Assembly (NCBI RefSeq): GCF_040436345.1
Contig: NC_133232.1
Coordinates: forward strand, 35,506,265-35,570,264
Direction: 5' to 3'
Length of the DNA stretch: 64,000 bases
DNA from: Pagrus major
Lineage: Eukaryota > Chordata > Actinopteri > Spariformes > Sparidae
Position 1 is the first letter of the stretch. Every line of letters begins with the position of its first letter. Position numbers and translations under genes: made by a program. Shown one piece after another: positions 1-27,763 of this stretch. The notes under the pieces are model-generated. The model worked only from the letters and a program-made list of their open reading frames with translations, was not told the origin of the DNA and did not search any database.

Positions 1-852
1 ATAATTCAGTCATGTATGTATAATAACTGTTCTGTTGTTGTGTACAACAGAGTCAGACTAAACACATACACATACACATTAGGGCAATGCAATTACAAAC
101 AGGCTGATGGTATGCTGATGTACCCGAGGTGTAACCTCACGAACAGCACGCTCCAGCTTTACCACATGGACAGATGCCAGTAGTGGTTATGCTGTATCGT
201 AAAGCAGTGGCATCATTTTCCACTATTACAAAACAATGTATTTTTACTACTGTACATCAATTTGGGGGAAAAAACAAAAAACATGCTGATATAGCACATT
301 TTAGTTCCTTAGGTTTTTACTATGTTTTCCAGATTAATCAGAAATATAATTTCTAAGCTTTATAATAAAAAAATATCAATATATTAATCTATTGGTATAC
401 GTTGGTTTAACTTAACGGGAGATGCTTACAGATGAAAACACCATTTTTCCATTCACTGGTCAGTTTCTGTCTGCAATAAAAATTACTGTACTGGTTTATT
501 TTTAACCACTTTCCAGTGTTAACATCATAATGTGCAATGCAGCTTGTGTAAATACAGCTGTCACTTGTGTTTCTGAGTATCATTTATTGGACAGCCAGTG
601 AAGTTGTTTCAGACATTTCGGCACTACTCTGTGTGCCAACAGCTTTGAGCTTTTACACAAATCATTTGGCCAATATTTTGCAGCAACTTGAATAACAGCC
701 AGTGATTTTAAATAAGCCCATGGTAATGATATTCCCCCTTTCTTTCTGTTCCTGTCCATTCATCCTCCGTTTTCTTTATTCTCCTCCCCATGCTCTCCAC
801 TAACTCCCCTTCCATCTCTTGAACAATCCAACTTCCTCTATCATATCTGCAG
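1..852 (+). other. elovl6: elovl6 last intron (3' part)
   Basis: I see no coding sequence here. The stretch is AT-rich and ends in a pyrimidine-rich tract and a ctgcag acceptor immediately before the elovl6 exon at 853. The reading frame enters that exon with one base carried from an upstream exon outside the window, so this is intron sequence of elovl6. The short open frames in it resemble no protein I know. Confidence 0.75.
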
Positions 853-1295
853 GTGACACTCTCTTCATCGTCCTGAGGAAACAGAAGCTCATCTTCCTCC
901 ACTGGTACCACCACATCACCGTGCTGCTCTACTCCTGGTACTCCTACAAAGACATGGTGGCCGGCGGCGGATGGTTCATGACCATGAACTACTTGGTCCA
1001 CGCCGTCATGTACTCTTACTACGCCTTGCGGGCGGCCGGCTTTAAGCTGTCGCGCAAGTTCGCCATGTTCATCACAATTACCCAGATCACCCAGATGCTG
1101 ATGGGCTGTGTGGTCAACTACTTGGTGTACTCGTGGATGCAGCAGGGCCAGGAGTGTCCATCCCACATGCAGAACATTGTGTGGTCCTCCCTCATGTACC
1201 TCAGCTACTTTGTGCTCTTTGTCCAGTTCTTCATGGAGGCCTACTTTGGCAAGTCCAGAGCATCGGCCACGGTTGTCACCAAGAAGAGAGAGTAA
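853..1295 (+). CDS. elovl6: elovl6, very-long-chain fatty acid elongase 6, last coding exon (partial gene)
   Basis: ELOVL6 is an ER multi-pass membrane condensing enzyme (3-ketoacyl-CoA synthase) that lengthens C12-C16 saturated and monounsaturated acyl-CoAs with malonyl-CoA. The exon follows a ctgcag acceptor at 847-852 and starts in phase 1 (G|GT GAC). It encodes about 147 residues, roughly the C-terminal half of the protein. Visible landmarks are the start [17 protein letters not shown], the catalytic histidine box HWYHH, the segment [20 protein letters not shown], and [15 protein letters not shown] followed by further hydrophobic helices. The protein ends in KKRE before TAA (1293-1295); lysines at -3 and -4 make this a canonical dilysine ER-retrieval signal. 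From memory the match to human ELOVL6 is very close, much closer than to ELOVL3 or to the PUFA elongases ELOVL2 and ELOVL5. A teleost elovl6-like paralogue is the main alternative. Upstream exons lie before the window. Confidence 0.96.
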
Positions 1296-3480
1296 ACACA
1301 TGCCATAAGTGTGGGAAGAAGGGCGATAATGAAGAAAAAGGGAGGTGAAAATGGAGAGCAGGGACCAGTGACTTGAGAGAGTCTGTTAGGGTTGGGTGAT
1401 GGAGAGGTGGAGTGGTTGCCAGGGGAGTGGGTGTGGGATGGGACACGGGTGGGAGGGTCAAGAGGATGACTGGTGTTTGTGCTTGAGCATTTCTATTAAT
1501 GTGCAGATCTAAAAAGCCTCAGTGGAGGTGACGTCTCCGTTGAGGGATGCTGAGGAAGCAGCGCCGCCATGATCAGAAGCCATCACAAGTCGTCCACCTG
1601 AAGTTTTAAAGCCCCTTTTTGAATTCACCATGAGTAATTTTTAAAATTTAGAAAATAACAAAAGGACAAAATCACCAGATTAAAACCAATGCATCTGCCA
1701 CAAGCATATGTTTACTTGATATTAAAAAATAATATTAATCTGTACATATGAAGATGGATGGAGTCAGCGTTAACTTAAGCCATCTGAGTATGTTTTTGTC
1801 CGTCTGTCGTTGGTGTTTGTTGTTCTGTTTTGATCTGTCAAAGAAAAAGTTTGAGACACTGGTGAGTGTTTGAAGCTGCTGAGTGTTGGTGGGTGACGTG
1901 ACCTGATGGGGTGATCGGCACTGTATCTTCTGTGTCTTACATTGCAAAATGCGATATTTTCTCAGGTCTTAGGTTATCTCTTTCTTAATATAATATGCAT
2001 ATCAAGACAAAGTAGACATGTTTAACATCAGCACCGGTTTACAGTATGGCTAAAATTCATCCAGTATGGCCGCATAGTTGAAAAGTGTATGAATGAAGCT
2101 GATTGGACTGTCTGACTCAGATGATCACACTGCTCCTGGGCATGATGGGAAACAGATGCTCACAGTGCCCTGCTTCACCACTTGTCATGACCTTGCAGAA
2201 GTTGCCGATGACACTTGGAAAATGACTTGCCATTGATTTCCAAACACTTCTCTGTGTTAAAGGGTCCCTACCAGTGAAGAAAACTTGTATGTTGGACAAT
2301 GAAGGCTTAAATGGAGGACAAACATATTTATGTTTAGCAAAAGAGAAAAAAAATCAAACATGCAAATTGTTAAAATCTGCTGTATTGACTTTAAAAAATA
2401 GTATGTATCCTTAATGGTGTCTGTTGTGCTATTGTGCATTCGCACTGTATCAATGTCAAAACAATTGTTGCTGAAAATCTTAACGTACGAACAAAGAGTG
2501 CAAAAATGTGACGTGTGCCTGCTGTGTTTATTTTTTGTCTCAGCTTCAACATCTTTCCATTGCACATACCTAATCCATTTTTTGGTGACGCACCTGCAAA
2601 GCCATTTTATGGGCTGTGTGACAGATTTACAAGCAGAAATATATTTAGAAAAGCTACAGGGTGATTATCACTTCCAGATATCCAGTGCATCCGTTCATCT
2701 GTTTAAATGAGACTTAAATCAGACTTGTTTCAGTGATCTTATGTGGCAGTAATTGCAAATATTTAGGTTACATACCTGCTGTGAGCTCTTCAACACATCA
2801 AGGATTCCACTTTCTGCTTTCACCTGGTTCACGAAGTAAGTATGTGTGTCAACACTGGATAAAATCGGCTGGTAGCACGAGCATACAATACTTGAGTAAT
2901 TGAGCTAACTGGCTCAACCACTTTACCATTCCACGATTACTGCGAGACCATTCAGAAGTGTTGACAACAAGTTGAACCTCCCCCAAGATGTGCAAGAGGT
3001 CGATAAAGTTTAAGCACTGCAACAAACTGCATGTGCAAAAACTGACCATCAAAACTTTTTAGTAGGGACAGTATACATTTAAGGTTCTCTGCTCTGTTTT
3101 GCAATAAGTTTGGACATATTGATCATCTAACAGGTTTTTTGTGTGAGTAATTATCCCTGTGATTCATTGTTGGAAATACGCATAAACACATCTTAAATCA
3201 ACCAAAGTTGGCCTTTTAGAAAAATAAATTAAAAATGTATTTTACTGAAATGACATTTTGTGAACACTATTGATACCACACAAGACTGAAGGCAGAATTT
3301 CTAATTTATGTAGTTTATATGGGGCATGAAATGGCATCCCAGCACATAATAGCATCCTGACTGATGTCAAAAGCCAGTAGAATAAATCCCAGATGGTCCT
3401 GTGAGTCTTGCCCGATTACCAGCCAGCCATAGAGTCAAAACTTTTACTGGAAAATAAAGCTATGTAAGCAATGTAATATA
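1296..3480 (+). other. elovl6: elovl6 3' untranslated region (extent uncertain)
   Basis: No coding signal follows the elovl6 stop. Candidate AATAAA signals on the plus strand lie at 3223-3228, 3381-3386 and 3453-3458, so the mature transcript could end a little after any of them. ELOVL6 transcripts in other vertebrates have long 3' UTRs, which fits. The true end cannot be set from sequence alone. Confidence 0.45.
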
Positions 3481-4017
3481 TTTGTAGCATAACAGATAGA
3501 CATACATGGATGGTTAGTTTAGCCCGGGCCGACGTGCTCCCTTGTTCAGAATACTGTGGTTAATAAAAAAAAACAAAAAGAAAAACCCAAAATATAACCC
3601 CATAAATATGGCGACAGGAAGTCACCGTCTCCTCTCAGTCCTTCTAGATCTGCAAAAATGCATCACTTCCGGTCGCGTCGCTGTTTTATTTATTTTTTCG
3701 GTTGGAGTTCCCACAACTGCATAAAAAAAGTCATAGTTACTGAAACCTTCAAAACCTGCAGGTAAGTGTTGTCACTTTTATCTTTGTGAAATGTGGTTAA
3801 CGTTAGCTAGCTAACACCAACTGAAGATCACCGAGGTGAAGTTAGTTTTAGGTTGGATGTTGGACAGACATTCACTCCGGAGACACCCAGTGGTGTCTCT
3901 TACTCAGTTTCACCCAGTGTTGGCAGCAGAGGACGGTGAGCTGCCTCCCAGAACCTCACCACTTTCTATGAAACATCGGCCGTTCTTTTCAATAGCTTCC
4001 AGGTCATTTGACCTGTA

Positions 4018-4403
4018 GCAGTGCTGGCAGTAACAGGCTTACAGGCCAACAGCCCAACCTACATAAAAATATAAATTAAAAACATGTAAATCTAGAGGAA
4101 ACACCCAATGGCTGGCAATCTAAGAACTGAGGTTCTCAGTGGGTCAGGGACAGATCCAGAATGAAGGTGAGAGCCACCTGGGTCCCCACCTCCTTTAAGC
4201 CTTCACAAGAGGGCGTTGTCGCACCCTGATTGGCTGGGAGGGAAATGCCCCAAGCTGCTTCTACTTCTCAATCAGGAGTCAGTCTCCCACCTGCACACAG
4301 GTGATCTGAATCACCTGCAGTCAGTCCAGAGCGATTTTAGAAAATCAGCCCAAAATAAAGAAAGACAGCCAGTCTTAAACAACAAGATTGCTACAGACCC
4401 ACT
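4018..4403 (+). repeat. Dispersed repeat, copy 1 (internally deleted)
   Basis: This stretch is strongly similar, in the same orientation, to 60727-61330. Shared blocks include tgctggcagtaa, acatgtaaatctagagg, ctcagtgggtcagggacaga, gagggaaatg, and caggtgatctgaatcacctg. This copy lacks about 190 bp that copy 2 has between the aatctagagg block and the ctcagtgggtc block. It has no long open frame and no tRNA-like head that I can see. It lies inside the inverted-repeat element 3829-5102. Confidence 0.85.
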
Positions 4404-4636
4404 GACTTAAAACCAATGCCACAATGTCTTCCCATACTGGTAGAATGAGACACACCTGTTTTTATTAAAATGTACTGCTTCTTCCAATTTATTTGAATAT
4501 TTTGAATTTTAGTGTCTTCTTCATAATTCTCCTGACAATAAACAAACACACCCATATTGTTCCTCTGAACTGTAAAAACATGTTGTTCAGTTTGCTACAA
4601 CCACTCTGCTATGTTGGTGTAGTGATACAAAATAAT

Positions 4637-4712
4637 AGTGATAAAAATATATATATATAAATATAATATATAATATAATATAAATATATATTATATATAA
4701 TATAGAATAGAA
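4637..4712. repeat. AT-rich low-complexity tract
   Basis: This is almost pure alternating A/T with irregular TATA and AATAT units, inside the inverted-repeat element. Confidence 0.9.
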
Positions 4713-7425
4713 GAAGTAGTACATTTTAATAACAGGATATGTGTCTTATTAGTCCCATTTAGTAGTAAAATTCAGCATTAGTTTGGAGGCACTGAGTCAC
4801 ATGATATGGAAGCTATCGGGAAAAAAAGCCATCGTCTTATAAAAATATTTTTGCAAAATAAACATAACACACTCAATCAAAATAAGTGTGCTAGTAATTT
4901 TTGTAATCATTTCTTTTTACTAATATCACATCAGCATCAGATGGTCCCTCAGCCAGCCTCCAGCGCAGCGCGAGGGTTCTGGGAGGCAGCTAACCGTCCT
5001 CCTGCTGCCAACACTGGGTGAGACTGAGTAAGAGACACCGCTGGATGTCTCTGGAGTGAATGTCTGTCCAATATCCAACCTAAAACTAACTTCACCTCGG
5101 TCTGAAGGTCCCCATGACATCATGAGCAGGCATTTAAAGATGTAAACCACTGCAAGGAAATGTCTAAGGAGGAAAAGAAACTTATATATTCAACAAAATA
5201 CAACTCAGAACGGAGCATAACCCCAGCTTTCTTCTTATTAACATGTTTCTTTGTAGGCCTACGAGCAAATATTTCCCTCAAACATTGTATATTATTATTT
5301 TATGGATCACACATGATGTGAGAATTTGCATGGCAACAGTCTGATTATGTCATGAAGTATACTGTGTTTTTAAACAAGCATTATCAAAAGATGAATCAAA
5401 TGAGTCAAAGCTTCAATCAGCAACTGCTTTGACAGTTTCACCGGCTTTGACAGTTTCACCTGTGCTTTTCCACCTATGAAAATTCAACATGTCTGTTGTG
5501 TAAGAGGTCTCTTCAGTCACGGGTGTCTGTAGCTGTACAGGTGTGTTGCAGGGAACAAAGCAACTCCATAAACTCTTGACAGTCTGTATGTCACAGTTAC
5601 AGTATGTGCTATTTATTCTGTGTGATTTATAGTCTTGCAGAATGACATTGTGAGCATAACTTGAGATGTTCTGGTGTCTGTCCAAGAAAAAACAAAAACC
5701 AGCAGAGATTTGCATCCACAGAAGTGAATAACTAGAAACTGTTCGCCTTTAAATGAACAACTGTCATTTTGATTAACTGTTGAATTTTTGAAAGATTTGT
5801 CAGTTGTGTAACATACTATTGACCACAAATATAAGAACTAAACAACGGCTGCAGACTCTGGTAAAAAGAAAAATCTATATCTGAAGGTGAAGGATTTGAA
5901 TTTATTGACAGAGCCTGACTATGATCACACTGGATGGCATCATTTAAAACATATTTGCACATAGAAGAAACAACCTTGTCAATCTGTGCACTGTTGAACT
6001 TGACTTTGATTGATTAGCCGATGTGTAAACAGACCTGAGGTTAAGCCTTTGTCACTTTGTTTTTAGTGATAATTGTCCTGCAGGGTGAACAGGATGAACC
6101 AGTCGACTAGTTCTGATGTTTAAGTATGTAGCGGGTGATGGTGACACGTTCGGCTGTGAATCATTGTCTCTGTATGAGTTTGACTCTCTGCAGGGTTGTG
6201 AAATAACATTAATATTGTACTGACTGATGATGTTGACCATTGGTGTCATCTGTCTGACATCTTTCTTACAGTGATTTTAGCAGCTTTTGCACAATTCAGT
6301 TGGCTCTTTCAGTGCATTTATATTATCATAAATAAAACGTCTTCTTAAGAAATCTTTTTATTCCTTTTGTAACTAATGAAAGCATTTAACTTTTTTATTG
6401 ACATTTTTAAATAGGGTACATGTGAAAAATACCTTTCTGCACAGCTCTGTCTGTATTTTCTGTCAGAATTTAATTTGATTTACATGTGATTTGATTTTCA
6501 GCCATGATGAGATCTGATCTGTGCCACAAAAGGGTTAAAGCCCAGGTAATCCCATCCAACATGGACAGCTGCAGTCTAGTTTATTGTGCAGACAGCGCTG
6601 CCAGTAGGTGTATTACTTTACTGCACGTTCCCCTTCATAACTAAGTTAATCCAAGTGTGAAGTGATGGATCTAACACAGACATCAATGTTTTATTAGTCT
6701 ACATGCAAAAAGTTCACTCCTGTCAGACATGAGCAGTTTGCACTTAAAAGGTCCCTGCAGACTTTTATAAACTTCATCATATGAATCATATCATAATGAG
6801 TTACAGGTCATGGTCAGGTACAGTCATTTTTATTGGATTGCCGTTATTATTTCTACTAACACTCATACTGTACTTTATCCAAAGGTTGACCTCCTATAAA
6901 GGGGTTTTTCTTTAACACTGTCGCCATCTGCTGGAACAAAGACAGACCCGTCTCCAACATCAAAATGAGGAAATCTTTTTTCTCTCTTATTTTTCTTAAT
7001 TTTTCTGTCTTGGCCGTATTAATAATTAATATTGGTTTCCAGGTGGTTATTGAGTCCTGTTAATCTTACAGTATGGTGACTCATTGAGCAAAAATCAGGC
7101 TTTTATTCTGTGGTGTGTCATAAGTCATTGTCATTTATTTATTCAGAATAAGTCATGTGTCTGCTATTTTTCCGGGTTAATGAAAATGAGAGCAGGTGGG
7201 TCATCCTACCAGAAGCACCATCACTAACCCAAAAGACTGAGATCTTTATCATGGTTTTCAGGCGAGAGTTCACTGTAGGGATTAACAACCACATGGGTTT
7301 ACAGGGCCGGTACATTTAATGTTTATTAGTAATCAAGGAGACTGATAACCAATATTTGGAACTGATATATGTTTGCAGTGAAAATTAAAACTGTAGTGCC
7401 GAAATGTATCAGCAAGGGATCGAAT

Positions 7426-7562
7426 GTAACTAAGTACTTTACTCCAGTGCAATATTTTGTTTCCATTTCCTGCAGTTTGATGCTATATAGGCAAATATTG
7501 TACATTTTACTCCACTACATTTATTTGATAACTTTAGTCACTAGTTACTTTGCAGATACATA
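7426..7562 (+). repeat. Teleost dispersed repeat (gtaactaagtac family)
   Basis: The stretch starts gtaactaagtactttactcc and continues with tttccatttcctgcagtttg, ggcaaatattgtac, ttttactccactacattt and agttactttgcagata. These blocks match a very common teleost repeat that I recall as a short non-autonomous element. Its exact class is from memory and uncertain. Confidence 0.7.
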
Positions 7563-8807
7563 TTTTATTAATAGTCTGGTTTATTATTATTACTTGGGAA
7601 AAGAGCCTTATAAAGAGATTTTTTAATTTAATGACAAAAAACTAAACCAAACACAGATGCCAATAATCAGAAAATACTGAATATCACATCTGATAATTGG
7701 TCAGGCTGATAATCAGTGGATAGTTCACTGTCCCATAAATGTCATAAAACATTTCAAAACCTTTTTTTTTTTCCCCCGACAGACGGAATAAAAATATATA
7801 ATAACAATGTGACTAGAGGTCATTATGTGAGGACTAGCGGCCACTTTAGGGAAGTCATGTTTCAGACTTTAAATCCAAGTACTCAAAATGTTTCCTCCAG
7901 CTGCCCCTCAGGAGACAAAACTGCCGAGGGAGCTTCCTGGTTTGGGACTTTCCCCCTCTGTGGTGCACCCATAGATTCTGGCTCATGTGTCCAGTGTCCA
8001 GTACATGCATTAGCCCCCCCCAAATTTAAATCTTCCCAAATCCTTGCAAACTAGTGTTACTCTGTCCTGCTCAAGAGCTGCAGGGACCAAATAGTGACCT
8101 GAAGGATCAGAGCAAAGCCTTTGAGTGGGTAGCTAATTCCCTCTTTAGCCCTCATCAGCTGTTCTCCGGGCAGGGATGGAGACATGAGCGATAAAGCAAA
8201 GCTAGCCCCATCTGGCAGAAAAAATACAAAACTAGCTATTAGAGAAGGAATGAAACGACTTCAGCTACTTGTGTTTGTTTTTTGAACTGTTGGAAGGAAA
8301 AAAAATACTCCTCCAAATGTCTCCTGCAAACGTATTAGACTGCACTGGTTTTAAGTGTATCTATTAAACTGGCACTGAGTTTATATTATTAATACCATTT
8401 TAAACAATACCAACTCATAAATGATACAAAGCGGAGGCCCCTCGAGGCCTCTGTTACTTACAGTGTCAGTGACTCTATTGCCCCCTGTTGCCCCAATTGA
8501 GAAATAATACAAGATAAATTGACACTGGGCCCAATTTCATCTTTACTTGAAGTCTGATCTGCTGCTGTTCAGAGTGGTGCCCTAACCTATCAGTTAGCCC
8601 TAATGGAGGCCAATATATAGATAAGTGTGTCTTGCCAGGAAAATCAATATCGATGTGGCCCCTGATGGTTTTTGAGTTAGAGTGCTTTGTTTTCTGCCAG
8701 TGCCTCGAAACAAAGAGGCTGTGGGTCCTTCTATTAACAATTCCCAGTCAACCTTGAGACGGAGTCGCAGACAGAGACAAGAGATAGAAATAGAAATAGA
8801 CAGATGG

Positions 8808-8838
8808 GGTGGTGGAGGTGGAGGTGGAGGTGGAGGGT
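8808..8838. repeat. (GGTGGA)n microsatellite
   Basis: About five tandem GGTGGA units lie in otherwise unique intergenic DNA. Confidence 0.9.
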
Positions 8839-9049
8839 GGCAGCACTGGTACCAACATCACTAGAGCGTTAGATTTGGTGGAGGATAGAAAAGCATCATC
8901 AATGGAGCAAAGAGCCCCGAGGAAGAGTGTGATGGGGTGTAACGAGACAGAGACGGGCCGTGAATTACCAAGATACACTTTCAATTATATGAAAATCATT
9001 AGAAAAGAGTATTTTACAAAACTGGAAGCATTTAGTAAAGATAACAGTT

Positions 9050-11101
9050 AGTTTTTTTGTGAATATAATTTTATTGATTGAAATAAAAATGTTTCTAATT
9101 CCAGTAATAGTACATATGTGATGAAAATGACAGAATACAGCTGAACACAGTGTGAACAAAAAAAAATCCTGTATGTTGCTTCTGGCTCTCCAAATAAATA
9201 TTAGTCCACCAGTTTTTTTTGCTAGTTTATGTATAAAAACTAATTTTGCACAGACGTTTGACACTAACAGAAATATACCTTCCCTTTCCAAAGCAAACAG
9301 TCCAGTTCAGTTCACCCTCACCTTATTTCTAACAGCACAGTTGTAATTAAAGCTTTGGCACGAGGAAACATACCGAGATCTTTGTATAAAAATAAATATA
9401 CAGTTTGTATACAATATCACAGTCTTAGTTAGTTGAGTTAGTTGATTTAAGTTAATGCACCGGCATTCTAGCTGTCATCCTAAATATTATCAGACAGATG
9501 CAGATGTTGCATTTTCAGTTTTTATGTGGTTTAAATCACATTTCATTATTTTGAGCTGATTGCGAGATGAGCAACAACTTCTTTCACTCCCAATAAAACC
9601 CCTTAAAACCCCTTAACCTCTCACCTGTCACACACAACTACTCCATGAAATATAGAACAAATGGGAAAAGTGATTTCTAAACAACAATATAAAATGCATC
9701 CCTTTATAACACAAGCAAGCAGTTACTCTTCATGTTTTGTCCTCCTGCACCAGTTTAATCAAAGCGATTTGAGAAGGATGTTCAGGTGTTTGATTGTGAA
9801 AAGAAAAGGCCGCTCAAAGGTCATTCAGCAGATTCAGTGTGTGGACACGTCAGTGCTCACACAAGAAACATTGTTTGCTTTATTTGACAAAGCTGCACAA
9901 AAAGAGCTTCTGATGTGATGAGTGAAGTCCTTTAAGGGACGATGGCCAACTCAATTTATTCATCGGTGGGTGAAATGCATATAAATATTCTAAAACAACC
10001 TGCAGAGTCCATTTCTTTTTTTATTTTGCAACCCCATCCTGAGCAAAGCTCGTTCTTCTGGTGACTAAGTCTGAAACATGATAAACACATTGGGCAAATA
10101 GGATCTAGTGGTGTGGTTGCTGATTGGTACCAATGATATAAGCTTCGTCCCACCTTCTCCTGCGGTGGCTGCTAAAATCCTGAAAGTCTTTGAGTGTTTG
10201 ATTTGTCCCTTCTGGGTTACTGTAGAAATATGGCGACACAACATGGCAGACTTATATTCCATTTGTGCCAGTAGGTCTGATGTAATTCTACATGCTGGAC
10301 TTTAAAAGTTCTGGTATGTATGTTAGATTAGTAATAATGCTTTATGCAGGACAAACAGAAACCAAGCTGTTTTTTTTAAATGGCTCGTGACAACTCGACC
10401 ACCGGTACCGATCTTTAATCTAAGTCATTCAGTTAGATTTGTCTTTGCTCGCTTGTAACTCAGTTTATATATGTGATGTGTTTATTTTATTATTTAACAT
10501 GTTTGCCTACATTAACTTTTACAACACTTGATAAGATGATAATATACTGAGAACTCTGAGAAGTCAAACTGTACATATATATTTTACATGACATTATGCT
10601 AGTGTCAGCTACAATAAGAGTTTCATCCCAAATACTGATACACTACATTTTTATTTAGTCTCAACACTCCAACCTAACTGAGCGTCAGCTATTGTTTCCT
10701 TTTTTTGCATTACTTGTGGTGCAGTTTGTCTTTATTCTTTCCTGTTTTGGTTCTCTGTGTTTCATCTGTGTTACACAAATTGCTTTCATCTTGTAATTTA
10801 AATCACTTTCTGTGTGCCACATGATTTATTCTGGGTAATGCTACCAGATACTGGTGTTTGACGATATCCCTCATGAACTAGCCTGGAATTAATAAATCTA
10901 CAGAGTAGCAAGCCAGATTTTAGTTAATTCAAAATGTCACAAATAATGTCATAGGTCGGTAACAACAAGCTTTTATACATTTCTTTAATTTGTGAAGTGT
11001 TTCGATTTGTAATGAAACTCTGAATTTACAGTTGGTACATCAGCCAGATGATGCAGAATGTGTGCGTTCAGCTGTGCAGCTGTGTCGGCCTCTCTGGTAA
11101 A
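9050..11101 (-). other. egf: egf 3' untranslated region and terminal flank (extent uncertain)
   Basis: Downstream of the egf stop (minus strand, 11104-11102) there is no further coding signal. Minus-strand AATAAA candidates lie near 10484-10500 and near 9070-9075, so the transcript could end at about 10.46 kb or extend to about 9.05 kb. The convergent elovl6 end is several kb away, so no overlap of mature transcripts is evident. Confidence 0.4.

Positions 11102-27763
<16,662 letters not shown>

Larger units (their letters stand above)
3829..5102. mobile_element. 1.27-kb element with long terminal inverted repeats (non-autonomous DNA transposon-like)
   Basis: The left arm (about 3829-3955) reappears reverse-complemented as the right arm (about 4973-5102). 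About 125 bp per arm match with few differences; for example, gaggtgaagttagttttagg on the left has its exact reverse complement at the right edge. The outer flanks carry an imperfect 7-bp direct repeat, tgaagat at 3822-3828 and tgaaggt at 5103-5109, which may be a degraded target-site duplication. The interior has no transposase frame. It holds one copy of a dispersed repeat (4018-4403) and a very AT-rich stretch. Long terminal inverted repeats without coding capacity suggest a Mutator-like or other non-autonomous DNA element. I do not recognise the family. Confidence 0.7.
5103..9050. other. elovl6-egf intergenic spacer
   Basis: No gene is supported. The stretch is AT-rich, with scattered short open frames lacking protein-like composition. 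It contains a teleost repeat at 7426-7562, a GGTGGA microsatellite at 8808-8838, and two tandem copies of about 18 bp ending in ctttgacagtttcacc at 5424-5460. The distal 3' UTR of either neighbour could run into it. Confidence 0.6.

Noticed and set aside
708..1301. Long minus-strand open frame opposite the elovl6 exon (197 codons)
   Set aside because: It is the antisense shadow of a GC-rich conserved coding exon; its His- and Val-rich composition mirrors the sense codons and it matches nothing known.
7716..8054. 112-codon plus-strand open frame in the elovl6-egf spacer
   Set aside because: It has no domain, no splice context, a poly-F/P start from a T/C-run, and no codon bias. It is treated as chance.
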